A stretch of DNA of 64,000 nt from Beta vulgaris subsp. vulgaris (GCF_026745355.1 NC_079206.1:21035399-21099398), one strand, 5' to 3'; shown: positions 1-12,754, counted from the stretch's first letter. Program-made: numbers and translations. The notes: generated by a model from the sequence alone, not told the origin.

Positions 1-65
1 TTTTTTTTTAATGATTTTCGGATGCGGTTTTGTATAAACCGAATCTGTTAGTAAGTCATTTTGGG

Positions 66-278
66 TTTTCCTCTCTAAAAGTCATTTTGGGTTATTTTTT
101 ATTGGGAGAGTAAATTGGGTAACTATTTATTGAAAATGGTAGAGTTGTGGGCCAAAGAGTGTAAAACAAATAATATAGTAATAGTGGAAACATGCCAAAA
201 TTAGAAGGTTTTAAACATAAAAAAAAGTTTTAATTTGCTATATTTGGAGGAGAAAAAAATGACTTTTAGAGAGGAAAA
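66..278. repeat. Small inverted-repeat (MITE-like) element
   Basis: Positions 66-88 and 256-278 are perfect 23-bp inverted repeats (outer end TTTTCCTCTCTAAAAG), separated by 167 bp of AT-rich sequence with no open frame. This is the structure of a small non-autonomous DNA transposon. I could not identify a clear target duplication: a partial direct repeat of GTCATTTTGGGTT lies on the left side only. The superfamily is unknown. It lies upstream of the LINE ORF1 and could also be a hairpin within older repeat DNA. Confidence 0.5.
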
Positions 279-960
279 GAGAGATCCCTCAAAAGGAATC
301 CTAAAAACCGCCTCTAAGTTAGCGAAATATCCTCAATTCTTTGCTTGAAATCGTTCTATTTTCCTCTAATTCGATGGCGATTTATAAATTAGTGTATTCA
401 GATTATTGAGTGTTTGCTATATCTCATCATTATTTGCGGTTTAGCTGCGAGTAATAGACATTACTCTAGTTGTTGGTTAATTTTTTTAGTCATAAATTTT
501 GGAGAGGAGTGTAATTTCGATAGCGTGTGGATTAGCCGAATTTCTATGGCGAAGAGGATTAGGTTATTATAGTTTCTAAGGTTCCAATTTAAATTTAGGG
601 ATATAGTTGGGGTTTTCTCGTGAACCGTAAATAATTCTCTATGGTGGTGTTCCTTATGTCGTGTGGTCATTCATTGCACTTCAAGTGTTAGGGTGGTTAA
701 AGTTGTAAAGTCGGTTATGTGAATGGTTGGTTGTTCTTTTAGACATTATGAGAAATTGTGCAATATTCAATGTGATTAAAAGTATCAGTTCTCTCCCAGT
801 TATTGATGGCAAAAAAGGTTTGTTGGATTTTCGACCTTAATTGTTATATAAAGCATGCTCAGGTTGGTTTTTTTTTCGCCCACCTGCTATTTATTTGACA
901 TATAAATTTCTTTGTTTAAATTCATATAAGTGTGTGGTGCTATTTGTCTGTAGTGCCTTT
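279..960. other. Non-coding stretch upstream of LINE ORF1
   Basis: No supported gene. An open stretch joins in frame to ORF1 from 841, but the first methionine that fits the family is at 961, so this is probably LINE 5' untranslated sequence plus older flank. A LINE promoter cannot be recognised from the sequence alone. Confidence 0.4.
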
Positions 961-2608
961 ATGGCGTCCAATTCTTCTTTTAAAAGTATGCTTCTTGCTG
1001 AGAAAAATGTTAAACGTTGTATGGTTTCTTCTTCTGCTCAAGTCGAAATTCCCTCTATTCATGTTCCTTTTGCTGCTGCTGTATTGGTAGGGGGAGAGTT
1101 CTTCTCAAGAACTCCTTTTCCAACTATTTTCCCCCAGTTTAAAATTTTGGATGACATTCCTCAAGTCCAAAAAGACATTAAGGAATTGTCCAAGTCCTAT
1201 TTAGTTGGTAAGATTCTTGGTGCTTTGGTTGATCTGTGTACTATTGTTTCTAGAACTAAAGCATATTATAAATTTGTCAAAGGTAATACAGAATATTTGG
1301 AGATGCGGAATAAATGGATTATGGTTGGTTTTGCTAACCCGAATTACTGTTTTTGGTGTGGAGTGAACGACTTTGGCATGTCCAAGGTGAGTTATTTGTT
1401 ATTTATCTTGGAGGCCTAAATTTGATCCTTTATGTGAAGCAATCACATGGGTAGATTTGTGGGCTCATATCCATCGTTTTCCTACTGAGCTATTGAATTA
1501 TGAGTCTATTGCTAATTTGTTTGCCACAAATAACATTGGTTCATTAGTAAACCTTGACCAGAATTTCTTGCTTAGGGAAAATATATGTTTTCGTGCTTGC
1601 ATTCGTGTAGATATCACTGATCCCCTCCATGAGTTTGCATAAATTGTTAGAGTTGGTGGTAAAGTGTGTGGTTATGTGACTGGTATGAGTATTCTTCCTC
1701 AGTATGTTCTTTTTGTAGGGAGAAAGCTCACGTTATTAATGTTTATCCCTTGTTGTGCTATCCTAAAAAAGAATTTCATGTTAAGTTGTTAAAAAACCCA
1801 AAGCAAAAATTAATGTTTGAAAGTCTTTTGAAAGCTAAGAGGCAAGAAAATGATATCACCATGGTTGTGGAAGCCAATGGGGTGCATGTCAAGCCCAAAA
1901 ATTTTGTGAGAAAAGCCGGTGATGTTGGTTCGAAAAGTGGTGAGAATAATGTAGGATTTAAAGTTGTTAAATATGTTGCCAAAGGTATTAAGTTGGTTGA
2001 TTCCTTTTTTCCAGTGAAAATTAGAAGTTTTACTCGTATTGTGTTAGGAAAAGGTAAATTTGTGCTTCTTGTTTTCTTCTAATGTAGAATTTGTTTCAAG
2101 CTCTGATGATGAGGCTTATAATGATCCTATGCCTCAAAAGGTTACCCCTCCCTTAGTTCAGTCTACTATTTTACGTGATGTTGGCGGGATTGTGGAGAAA
2201 ATCGAGGTCCCTGGTGGTGCCTCCCCCTATGAGCAAGCTCTTGTTGATGTCCCTGTTCCTATACAAGTCAGATATCCTAGTTAGCTTTTTGATGATAACC
2301 AGTTCCAACCCTTATTACATGATGATGCTTGTGTTGCTGGTGAGTCTATTATCATTCCTTCTGATGAAGAAACTAATACCTATATACTTGATGAGGTTGA
2401 GGACGTTATTCAAGGTTGTGTTACAATTCTTGATACATCCTTCCATTCTTTATCATCTGAGAGCTTCACGGTGAAAAGAATTGAGGCTATGGGGGTGGAC
2501 CCACTAGACCAGGTGGCTATCTTCTCTCGTCCCAGCTCTGCTAAGAGGAGGAAAAGTAGCTATGAGGGTGAGGGACACTCCTCAGCCCTGAAAAGAAACA
2601 GGTCATAA
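961..2608 (+). pseudogene. LINE ORF1-like protein (DUF4283 plus CCHC-type knuckle), broken
   Basis: This is the ORF1-type RNA-binding protein of plant L1 LINEs, which coats the element's RNA. The ATG at 961 opens a reading frame whose middle (about 1180-1640) resembles the DUF4283 domain, with segments such as GKILG, FVKGN and WADLWAHIHRFP-like patterns. A short C-x2-C knuckle with the pattern VCSFC followed by H lies near 1690-1760, as in the zf-CCHC_4 family that usually follows DUF4283. The C-terminus is basic and Ser-rich and ends at a TAA at 2606-2608. The frame changes several times (near 1420, 1640, 2080, 2280), so no full-length product is possible. Family recognition is from domain order; the protein is dead. 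Confidence 0.7.
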
Positions 2609-2980
2609 AGGCTAACGTTTTGCCATAACCACCTTTTTATGATATATGTCTATTGGTTTTTAAAATGTTCGTGAAAGCCAAAGAAAAATCTTTATGCTGA
2701 AATAAAGTGTTTTTGAAACACACATCACATTGATATAATGATGATTTGTGAAACAAAATCTTCTATTATTCCTTCTAATGCTAGTGTTAGAAGATGTGGC
2801 TTTGTGGACTTTGATTTTATACCTACTATTGGTAGGTCATGTGGTATGTGGTTGATGTGGAAACCTTATTTAGTAATCCATTTGGTTTCTCTGTAATATT
2901 CAAGAGCACTAGGTTCATGGTTTGTAATATATCTATCATATATTTAGACTTCTGTTTCTGTACCATGCATTTCTTTATGC
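2609..2980 (+). other. ORF1-ORF2 spacer of the LINE
   Basis: No open frame of note. The position between the ORF1 stop and the endonuclease fits the spacer and the decayed start of ORF2. Confidence 0.4.
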
Positions 2981-3633
2981 GCCTGCTACAATGGACGTGA
3001 AGCAAGTATTTTTGGGAAGAATTGTTTGCTTATGTTGTTAATTTATGTTACCCTCATATGTTAGTTGGTGACTATAATGAAATCAGTTATGCTTCGAATA
3101 AATTAGGTGGAGTACAATCTAGTGCTTCTAGATTTTTTCGAATGAATGTTATTAAAAATACTCGCGCATGACTTCATTTTTCTGGACAACATTTTACCTG
3201 GAGGAAAAAGCACAACGGGGAGGATAATATTTTGGAAAGGCTGGATAAATGTGTAGTATGTATGAATTGGTTGCATAAATTCCCTAATGGACGAGTTAAT
3301 CATCATATTTTCAGCTCTTCAGATCATCGTTTCATGTTTGTTTCTTATTTACCATCTTTAATGGTTAAAGCACACCACTTTAAATTTGAACAAATGTGGT
3401 GTTTAAGGAAAGATTTTGGCATTCTTGTGAAAAAGACTTGGTGTACCCAATTTGAAGGATATTTCATCTTGATTAGTTAACAAGTATAAGATTTTAAAAG
3501 TGAAAGCCAAAGTATGGAACAAAACTAGATTTTGGTAATATATTTCGCCAAATTAGTGTAGTGGATAGAAAAATTGAAGATATTCAAAATCGTCTTGCAA
3601 TTGATATCGATAATTCGAATTTACAAAAGGTTC
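2981..3633 (+). pseudogene. LINE ORF2 fragment: endonuclease (EEP) domain
   Basis: This is the C-terminal half of an apurinic-type endonuclease domain, which nicks target DNA for target-primed reverse transcription. A GDYNEI motif near 3067-3085 matches the usual GDFNEI, and FTWRK, ERLDKCV, WLHKFP and SSSDHR segments follow in the order typical of plant L1 ORF2 (the SDH carries the catalytic His). Stops and frameshifts occur near 3000, 3170 and 3480. The linker that normally leads into reverse transcriptase runs to about 3633 and is then cut by the 5' LTR of copia element C1. No reverse transcriptase from this LINE is visible; an RNase H tail appears at 14589, beyond C1. Confidence 0.8.
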
Positions 3634-4963
3634 TGTTGAATCCTAGTTTTGATGATGAAAAATAAACAAAGATGCAAACTAAGTAGTGAACTAATGAGTT
3701 ATTTAAGTGTATGATTTTTAAGGTATCAATAAAAAGAACTAGGAGAATACGAAGTCAAGGAAGAAGTCAAGAGAGGATTTCAAAGGCTAAGTAAAGAAGT
3801 TTCTAAAGTTGATACTGGAGCAAGCATTGGATCAAGAAGAATAAAAGCAGGCGTTTTATTTTCTAGTTCCATTGTAAAGGAACAAGTAAGGATGGTAAGG
3901 AACATTGGCAGTCTTATTTGAGAATGAGAGTTTGTTCCTTTCTAAGGAACAAACTAATGGCACTAAACAAATCTGTTAAAGGAACTTGATATATAAAGGA
4001 ACTAGACTTAGGCGTGAATAGATAACGGTACAATTATGAATTGAGTAAGTCATGCCTAAATAATAGGAAATTAGTTTTACTAAGTGAAAATCAGTTTTAA
4101 ATAGAAAATCTTTTTAAGAAAAGATTTTGTTTTCGAAAAAGATAAGAAAATATTATCCGGTTTTATTTGAAGGTTTATTTTAAAAGATAATATTTTCTTA
4201 AAGATTAAAATTCATTTTAATAATAAACTGTTTTATTTTAAACTGATTTTCGGATAAAGCTCAAGAAACTCCTAATCTTTAGGAGTTGTGCAAAATATCC
4301 ACGTTCAAATGAGATCATGGGATCATGGGACATGATAAGGAACGTGTTCCTTAGGGAAGGAACATCATGGGTTAATGGATTAACATGAACTCTATTTTAA
4401 TCTCCACGTTCTTGTGTTAGTCACTATAAATATTGAAGTCTGAATAAGTTCCAAAGTGTGTCTGACTAAGTAATTAAGTGAGTTTAACTAATTAAGTGTC
4501 AGTGCCTTCATTCTCTCATAATAGCCATTTGTTCTTTGCTTTCTTACTCTAATTCCACTAAGCTTATTTCGATCAATTGTATTTTGGTTTTTGGGGTAAG
4601 GGAACTTTGAGTGAAGTTCTGTAAGAGAGAAGCTTTGAGTAAAGCTTGTAGAGTGAGAAAACTTCGAGTGAAGTTGAGAGGAACTACTGTTAAGGGAACA
4701 GTGGCTCAGGAACTTGAGTTTAGGAACTCAAGGTGTTAGGTTGTAACAAAGTTGTTTGGCCTAATTAGTGAAAGAGTTGAGTTTAAAATCCCTAGTGGTC
4801 GAGGTTGTTTCTTCTTGTTGGGCCCAAGAAGTTTTTCCTCGTAAAAATCCCTTGTGTTCCTCTAGCTTGTTTATTCGTTTAAGTTTAAATTTCCGCAAAA
4901 AGTTACGTTTATTTCTACACCTACAATTCACCCCCCTCTTGTAGTGTTCCTAGGGAAATAACA
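3634..4963 (+). repeat. C1 5' LTR (1330 bp)
   Basis: Begins TGTTGAATCC and ends GGGAAATAACA, so it has TG...CA termini, and it is matched by 12986-14285. A TATAAATATT box at 4425-4434 is the likely core promoter of the element. The sequence carries many copies of a short GGAAC/GTTCC word, which recurs through the element. Confidence 0.93.
4425..4434 (+). promoter_or_regulatory. TATA box in C1 5' LTR
   Basis: TATAAATATT preceded by TAGTCAC. The same box lies at 13792 in the 3' LTR and in both C2 LTRs (minus strand, near 43937 and 54999), so it is conserved across the family and probably directs transcription of the element. Confidence 0.6.
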
Positions 4964-4978
4964 ATTGGTATCAGAGCT
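4964..4978 (+). other. C1 primer-binding site (initiator tRNA-Met type)
   Basis: Directly after the LTR, TTGGTATCAGAGC matches the 3' end complement of plant initiator tRNA-Met, the usual copia primer. An almost identical site lies next to the C2 5' LTR on the other strand. Confidence 0.85.
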
Positions 4979-5028
4979 AGAACTCACGTAAGATAGGAAA
5001 CCCTATTGAGAAAAAGATCCAAGGAACA

Positions 5029-6845
5029 ATGAATACCACCGAGAAACTTGAAGAAGGTTATTCCACTCAAAGGCCTCCTATGTTCAATGGGAAGTACTAC
5101 AACTACTGGAAGAACCGCATGGAGATATTCATCAAAGCTGAAAACTATCAGGTATGGAGAGTCATTGAAGTTGGTGATTTCGAAGTCACAACTACAAATG
5201 ACAAAAATGAGGTAACTCTAAAACCCCTCTCTGATTATGACAAATCTGATTTTGAAAAAATGGAAGTAAATGCCATGGCTATTAAACTGTTGCATTGTGG
5301 ACTTGGACCCCATGAACATAATAGGATCATGGGATGCAAATCCGCAAAGCAAATATGGGATTTACTAGAAGTAACCCATGAAGGAACTAATGAAGTCAAA
5401 AGATCAAAATTGATTTACTTATGAATCAATATGAACTGTTCTGCATGAAATCTAAGGAAAGCATTCGAGAATGTTTACTCGTTTTACTAACATTATTAAT
5501 GAGTTGCTTCTCTTGGAAAGTTTATTTCATCTGAGGAACAGGTTCGAAAGGTTCTTAGGAGTCTTCCTAAGGACAGATGGATGGCTAAAGTCACTGCTCT
5601 TCAAGAAACAAAAGACTTCACTAAGTTCAACTTAGAACAGCTGGCAGGGTCACTTATGACTCATGAGCTTCACCTTGATACTGAATATGGTGAAAGCTCC
5701 AAATCAAAATCAATTGCTCTCAAAGCAGATGATGAAGATGATTCGGACTCAGAAGAAGAAGAAGCAGCCCTCATGGTTCGAAAATTTCGAAAGATGTATA
5801 GGAACATGAAGAAGGAACTTCAAAGGTAAAACTAAGAAATTTTCTAACAAAGCTGCTTGTCATAAATGTGGTAGTACAGATCACTTCATCAAGGAATGTC
5901 CTCTTTGGGAAAATGACAAAACCAAAGAAAGGAACAAGGAACGCTTTGCTGAAAGGAACAAAGAATCAAAGGCACCTTTCTCTAAGGCAAATGTGCGCAA
6001 AGCTTGATAGCTGCTTGGGGAGATTCAGAGACGGAAGAAGAAGAGGAACAACAACTGAAGAAACAGCAAACCTTTGCCTCATGGCAAACATGACGAAAAA
6101 AAAGATGAAGAAAAAGTTGAGGTAAGTCAACATGGTCTTGAGTCAGACTTAGATTGTAAAACTAGGCCTGAAATATATGATCTTCTTTATGATGCAATTC
6201 TTGAATGTAGAGATGAACGTGAAAAACGTAAACAAACGGAACAAGCCTAAAGGTCTGCAAGAACACATAGAATGGCTTAAGAAAATGAGAACAGTGTTGA
6301 AACAAGATTCTTTGATTTATTTGATAAAAACTTAAAAATCAAAGAATGTATGAAAGTTTGAAAAATGAAAATTATCTAATTAATTTAGAGATTTCACACT
6401 TGAAGGAGTTTGTCCCTGTTCTGAGTTCCTTTGATATAAGATCAACTCTTTGAAAGGATACAGATCTGAGATTGAAAATTTGAATAAAGAGAAAATGTTT
6501 TAAAGGAACAGATCTGTAGTCTTAAAAAGGAACTGGTTGTCGCAAGGAACAGAGGCAAATATATGGCAGTTCCTAAGTGGATTGAGAAACCACAGACCAA
6601 AGGAAAGAAGGTTCTTTTTTGAAAACTACAAGAAAAGGAACAAGACAAAGAAATATGTTGATCTACCTAGTGATAAATTTTGTATGTATTGTGGAAAGGT
6701 AGGTCATTACATAAATCAATGTCAACTAAAATCTGAGATGATTGGCAAAAATGTGAAAATAAGTAAGAAAAAATGGGTTGTCAAAACAAATCCTAGTCAA
6801 GAACAGGAACCCACGAAAGATGGGGTTCCTACAACTAACAACTAG
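5029..6845 (+). pseudogene. gag: C1 gag (UBN2-type capsid with CCHC knuckles), frameshifted
   Basis: This is the capsid/nucleocapsid protein that packages element RNA. The ATG at 5029 follows the primer site by about 50 bp and starts a frame resembling the UBN2 gag family (motifs YYNYWKNRME and WDLLEVTH). The frame breaks near 5420, resumes at 5581-5829 (an acidic EDDSDSEEEE stretch followed by a basic one), and breaks again before a CHKCGSTDHFIKEC knuckle near 5858-5900. A second knuckle, CMYCGKVGHYINQC, lies near 6680-6725. At least four frame changes separate these parts. C2 carries the same protein in fewer pieces. Confidence 0.85.
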
Positions 6846-6869
6846 TTGATTTTTGCAGGTTGGAGTGAG

Positions 6870-8260
6870 GGGGAACAACACATGGTATCTCGATAGTGGT
6901 TGTTCCAAGCACATGACAGGAGACAAAACTAAGTTTCTCTCACTCACAACCTATGAAGGTGGAGTGTAACATTTGGTGACAATAAGAAAGGTAACATAGT
7001 TGCCATGGGTAAGGTTGGTAAGTCACCACTACACTCCATTGAAAATGTATTTTTAGTTGAAGGTCTAAAACATAATCTATTAAGTATTTCTCAATTCTGT
7101 GACAAGGGAAATACTGTAAAATTTGATAAAGAAAAATGCTTGATCATCAACATTAAAACTAAGAAGGTTATCTTGGAAGGAACAAGGAAAGGGAACACAT
7201 ACATTGTGGATATTGACCTTGTTCCTCAAATCAATTTAACTTGTCTTAGTGTTATTGAAGATGATTCACTTCTTTGGCACAAGCGTCTAAGACATGCTAG
7301 TTTTCATTACTTGAGAAACTTAGATCAAAAGATCTTGTTTTAGGATTACCATCCATAAAATTTCATATTGATCAAGTTTGTGATGCATGTGCACGAGGTA
7401 AGCAAGTAAGATCCTCTTTCAAATCTAAAACGATTGTAAGTACCACTAAACCATTAGAATTAATTCATATGGACTTATGTGGACCATGAGAATTCAAAGC
7501 AGAAGTGGAAAGAGGTATGTACTGTTATTGTAGATGACTACTCTAGGTATACTTGGGTTATTTTTCTCACTAGTAAAGATGAACTTATGATGAGTTCCTT
7601 GTCTTTGCTAAAAGAGTTCAAACACTTGAGTGGTCATAAAATAATGCACATTAGATCAGATCATGGCAAAGAATTCGAGAATTATAAATTTGATGACTTA
7701 AGCAGAGATAATGGCCTAGATCATAATTTTTCTTCCCCTAGAACACCACAACAAAATGGTGTTGTAGAAAGGAAAAATAGAACTTTGGAGGAAATGTCTA
7801 GAACCATGTTAATTGCTAGTGAGCTTCCAAGGAACTTTTGGGCTGAAGCTGTTAATACTGCTTGTCACATAATTAATCGTGCCATGATGAGACCTATCAT
7901 TAAAAAACTCCTTATGAACTTTTTTGGAAAGAAACCAAATATCACCTATTTTAGAACATTTGGTGCAAGTGTTTAGTGCATAATAATGGAAAAGATAATC
8001 TTGGAAAATTTGATGCAAGGAGTGATGAAGCAATATTTTTAGGATACTCTCACATAGTAAAGCTTATAGAGTATATAAAAGAGAACTATGTGTGTTGAAG
8101 AAAGATTCACGTAATTTTTGATGAATCTGACAAATACAATCCAAGCATACAGGTTGATGACTATGAGATTGGGTTGGTACAACCAAGTGAGAAAAATGCG
8201 GATTCAAATGAAGAAGAAGAAGTGAAAGAGGAAAGGAACGAGGAATTGAATAAATACATC
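6870..8260 (+). pseudogene. pol: C1 protease and integrase region, broken
   Basis: The aspartic protease active site reads DSGCSKHMTG near 6893-6922, the usual copia form. The GAG-pre-integrase region follows, with a LLWHKRLRHA segment near 7270-7300 and a CDACARG segment near 7380-7400, which together are the HHCC zinc finger of integrase. The catalytic core (7479-7976) shows DDYSRYTWV (first Asp), RSDHGKEF (second Asp) and PQQNGVVERKNR (Glu), so the D,D35E residues are present. Frameshifts occur near 6965, 7340 and 7970. Integrase would insert the cDNA. Confidence 0.9.
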
Positions 8261-10058
8261 GATGATGTTCCTGTTCCTCAAGGAGGAGAAGATGTTCTGT
8301 TCCTCAAATGAAGGAACAGAGTCCACCGAGGCTAACAGAGGAACAACTGATCAGAGTTCCTCATCTACTCAAGGAACTCATGAGGAACAACATGTTCCTA
8401 TAAGAGAGTTTCAACCAAAACCTTGGAGACAACAAAAGTCACATCCAATGGAACTCATAATCAGCGACATATCCAAAGGTACGCAAACTAGATCTCAGTT
8501 AAGGAACTTTTGTGCATTTCATGCGTTCCTATCAATGATGGAACCAAGAAATCATGAAGAAGCCTTAACTGACTCTGATTGGATTACTGCTATGCAAGCT
8601 GAATTAAATGAGTTTGAAAGAAACAAGGTATGGCATCTAGTTCCCTCATCTAAACAACAAAAAGTAATTGGCTTAAAGTGGGTGTTTAGAAACAAACTAG
8701 ATGAATATGGAACCATTGTCAGAACAAAGCTAGACTTGTAGTAAAAGGTTATAATCAACAAGAAGGAATAGATTATGAAGAAACCTTTGCTCCTGTAGCT
8801 AGATTAGAAGCCATTAGAATTTTAATTGCATTTGCTGCTTACATGGGATTTAAACTATATCAAATGGATGTTAAGTGTGCATTTCTAAATGGCTATCTAA
8901 ATGAAGATGTATATGTTGAACAACCCCAGGCTTTGAAAATAATAATCTCCCAAATCATGTCTACAAGCTTGATAAAGCTCTTTATGGGTTAAAACAAGCA
9001 CCTAGATCATGGTATGAGAGATTATCAAAGTTCCTTTTAGAAAACAATTTTAAAAGAGGAAAGGTTGATAAAACCTTGTTCCTAAAATCTAAAGGAACTG
9101 ACATTTTGCTTGTTCAAATATATGTTGATGACATCATATTCGGAGCAATGAAACATTGTGCAAAGAATTCTCAAGTCTCATGAGTAATGAATTTGAAATG
9201 AGTATGATGGGTGAGTTAAATTTCTTTCTTGGACTACAAATCAAACAAACTGAAAAGGGAATAATTGTTCACCAACAAAAATACATAAAGGAACTATTAA
9301 AGAAATATGGCCTCGAAAACTCAAAGATAAATCACACTCCTATGGGAACTTCAACTAGATTAGATGAAGACTCCATAGGAACAAGTGTTGATCAAACAAA
9401 ATATAGAGGAATGATTGGTTCACTTTTGTATCTAACTGCTAGTCGTCCAGACATAGCTTTCAGTGTTGGTTTGTGTGCTAGATTTCAAGCAAATCCAAAA
9501 GAGTCTCACCTTACTGCGTGAAGAGAATTCTTAGATATCTTAAAGGAACAGATGATCTTGGACTCTACTATCCAAGAAGTGATACATTTGAGCTAAAAGG
9601 ATATGCAGATGCAGATTATGCTGGAGATCTTGTAAATAGGAAAAGCACCTCAGGTATGGCACAATTCCTTAGTCATAGTTTAGTTTCTTGGAGTACCAAG
9701 AAACAAAACACAGTTGCTTTATCCACTGCTGAAGCAGAATATGTAGCAGCTGCTGCATGTTGCTCTCAAATGCTTTGGATAAAACAACAACTTAGTGACT
9801 ATGGAATAAACTTTGATTGTGTTCCTATTTATTGTGATAATACTAGTGCTATAGTATTTCTAAAGATCCAGTGCATCATTCAGAGTTAAACATATACATA
9901 TCAGACATCACTTTTTAAGAGAAAATGTTGAAAAAGGTTTGATTAAACTTGAGTTTTGTCAAACTGAGAATCAGATTGCTGATATACTAACTAAGCCTTT
10001 GCAAAGAGATAGATATGAAAAATTAAGGCTTGAGTTAGGGTTAATAAAAATTAAGTGA
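8261..10058 (+). pseudogene. pol: C1 reverse transcriptase and RNase H, broken
   Basis: Reverse transcriptase starts around 8540-8740 with a [19 protein letters not shown] segment and continues with [24 protein letters not shown] sequence near 8720-8790. The catalytic YVDDIIFG box sits at 9121-9144. RNase H follows (about 9518-10058) with GYADADYAGD, STAEAEYVAA and YCDNTSA, which together hold the catalytic Asp, Glu and Asp. The stop is at 10056-10058. Frame breaks near 8735, 8930, 9150, 9520 and 9870 stop a single product. The parts are near-identical to C2 48242-47700 and 49325-48702 (minus). Confidence 0.92.
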
Positions 10059-10589
10059 TTGTTCCTATTCATTCCCCCATGTCTTGAATCAATTTGAGTG
10101 ACTTTGTGTGCTAAAAATAATTGTGTTTAATTGCCTAAGACCATTGCAAATTGGAATGTTACAAAACATAAACATGAATTCAAAGGAATTAAACAACTCA
10201 CAAATGTCACATAATACTCCCCTTACTGTTCCTAAGGTAAGAAACATGCATGATATGAAGACATTGATATGTAGCATTAGTTGTTCCTATAGCACAAGTT
10301 CCTTAGCATTTATTTTCTTTTCAAAAATTGAAACTCATAAAAATTCGAAAAATCCGAAAAATCCCAAAATTAAAGGAATCAGATTTAATTAAATCTTGAT
10401 TCTCATTTATTTTCTTTTCGCTTTTTCTTTTTATTTGTTTTATTTTTTCCCGCGTGTCAAAACACTGTTACATGCAAATTCCCTCTTTAATTCATCATTA
10501 GAAACCGTGTTCCTCCAACCTTTCATCTTCGCCATACGGAAAACTTCTCACACCTCTTCACAACCATAAAAACCCAATCTCTTCACATC
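10059..10589 (+). other. Spacer between C1 pol and third ORF
   Basis: About 530 bp with no supported gene; a 94-residue open frame at 10108 is not conserved as an ORF in C2. The end (10480-10589) would be the leader of the third ORF. Confidence 0.5.
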
Positions 10590-12430
10590 ATGGCAAGAAC
10601 CTCACGAAATTCTCCTTTTCCAACATCAAAAACTCCAACTCCTCTAAAATGGAAAATTCTCCTTCTCCTACCAAAACCCTGAAATCGACCAAATCAAGAA
10701 ACCCCATAAATGAACAACATTAGAATCTCCAAGAAGGAGTATGCGAGAAGAAATTAATTGGGGAAGATGATGAAGAAGAAACCCCGGAACAAACTCAGGG
10801 GGAAGAAGATGTCACTCCTGTTCCTTCCAAAGGAACTTTCTTCTTCTTCCAAGAAACGGGTTGAAAGAAGCGAATCAGGTATGTTTAGGTTTTTGTGAGA
10901 TCTAGAAGGGCAAATAAGTATTTCATGAATTAACAACATTCTAAAGGAACAGGGTATGAATTCTTATTTGAATATTGCATTTAACAATGCACTTGTTCCT
11001 TTAGCAATGGATGAATTTTGTGCGAATTTTACTATTGATGTCTTTGCACAACTGAAGTTAGGGGGAAGAAAATTAATTTTAATCAAGCCACATTGGGAAA
11101 AGTTGAGAAGTTCCTTGCAAAGGAACATATTTGTATTTTAAACGGAAAGGAACTGTTTCTTTTCCTAATTTTCCTCAGGATAAAATTGTTGTTAATTGGA
11201 GGAACTGCTGGTCAACAAGTAATAACCTATCTCTCCACTTCACAAAATCTTGTTCAACTTAGTTGGAGAGCACTCATTCCTCGCACTGAAAAGAGGAATG
11301 AAGTGGGTCTCTTAGACATGTGCTTTTTTTTGACCACCACATTCAAATCAACTTCCCTTCTCTCTTTATCCAACATCTTACCCATTTATTGAGAATCACT
11401 GTGTTTATTGGTTATGGAGCCTTGATTACATCTCTCCTTCATCACTTTGAAGTGAGACTAACTGGATGGCCTACTTTAGGAGTTAAGCAAGGGAATATCT
11501 TGAATGAGAAAACTCTTAATGGATTGGATCTTTCTGTCCAAGAAGGAGTACTCATTCAAGGAGAACAGCTCCTAGTTCCTCTAGCAAGAGGAAACTGTCT
11601 AAGGTAGTTATTGAGGAACAAGATGATGATGTTATGTTGGAGGAACCAATTCCTACACCGGAGGAACCTAAACCAAAGAGGCGCAAACACATAGCCAAAA
11701 AGCCTACCCCTCCTGTTTCTAAGAGAGTGAGGCAGAGCACTCGTTTGAAAATAGCTCATTCCGCCTCTGTTCCTTCCAACAAGGACTCCCTTTAGTACTT
11801 TCTGATACGGAGGAACAGGAACACCCTACTCTCAAGGAACCCACTCCACCAACATCTCCAAAGCTTTCTGTTCCTTTCACAAAACTAACCTCTATCTCCC
11901 CCTCATCCTTTTATGTTCCTTCCAGTTTTGAACAGATTAAGGATGAGTTAACTAGACCTAACCCTTTTGCTTCCACCTCTACAACTCGTCCACCAACACC
12001 ACCATTTCTCCCTCCTATTTACAACACTTCTCCATCTGTTTCCACTCCCGGAACTGATGATCCTTCAACCCAACCTACTCTAGTTCCTCCACCAAACCCT
12101 ACTACTGCCTCTGGTTCCAAGGGTAAGGAACAAGTTTCTCCGGATGACTGTGGCTGGGTAAATGATGTCTGTCTTCCTGCACAACACATGATAAAATTCT
12201 ATAATCACCTACACTGGACATTGGATGCTAAAACTGACAAAATGTTGGGTCTTATGAAGATTCTAAGTGATACGGTGATTGAGCAACAAAAGAAGATGGA
12301 AACTATGGCCCTAGCCTTGGAGGAGTTGAAGGAACGAGTTGGTATCAATCATGGGGAAGTAATGAAGAAACTGGAGGATGTGGTTGAAGAAGAAATTGTT
12401 GAGGAACACCATTCCCCTTCACTTTCTTAA
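10590..12430 (+). pseudogene. C1 third ORF downstream of pol (plant transposon protein-like), broken
   Basis: An accessory ORF of about 1.8 kb in the position where Sireviruses carry an env-like gene. The C2 copy (47145-45266 minus) keeps its first 352 codons open. Three parts can be seen: a Ser/Thr/Pro-rich and acidic N-terminus; a central globular part around 10930-11550 with patterns such as LAMDEFCANF, GGRKLILI and GWPTLGVKQG, resembling the PF20167 'putative plant transposon protein' type; and a basic/Pro-rich part followed by a helical Glu/Lys-rich C-terminus (12188-12430) that could form a coiled coil. No signal peptide or membrane segment is evident, so I would not call it an envelope protein. 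Function is unknown. It carries several frameshifts. Confidence 0.7.
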
Positions 12431-12754
12431 TTCTTAGTTCCCATTTACTTTTCGAGGAACAAGACTTTTGTTTAGTTCTTTTCTTTTTCTTTCTTTTTTT
12501 TTTGGAACAAGTGCTATATAAACAATGACTTTTGCTATTATGTCTGTGTTTGTGAATATTTATGCATAATTTCTTCCTTGGAATGGCAAGTATTATGTGA
12601 TTGATGTTTGAGCAAGTTTATCCTTTGCACTTCTAACTTAACCAAAATGGTGCTTGCTTATGGTCTTAAGGTGTTATAACCAATTCATCACAACACGCAG
12701 AGTCTACTCTTTTTGAGGATGACAAAGGGGTAAAAAGATTTAAGGAACAAACTG

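Noticed and set aside
1..50. GATGCGGTTTTGT word that resembles CACTA-1 subterminal repeats
   Set aside because: Only one copy is visible at the window edge and there is no CACTA terminus.
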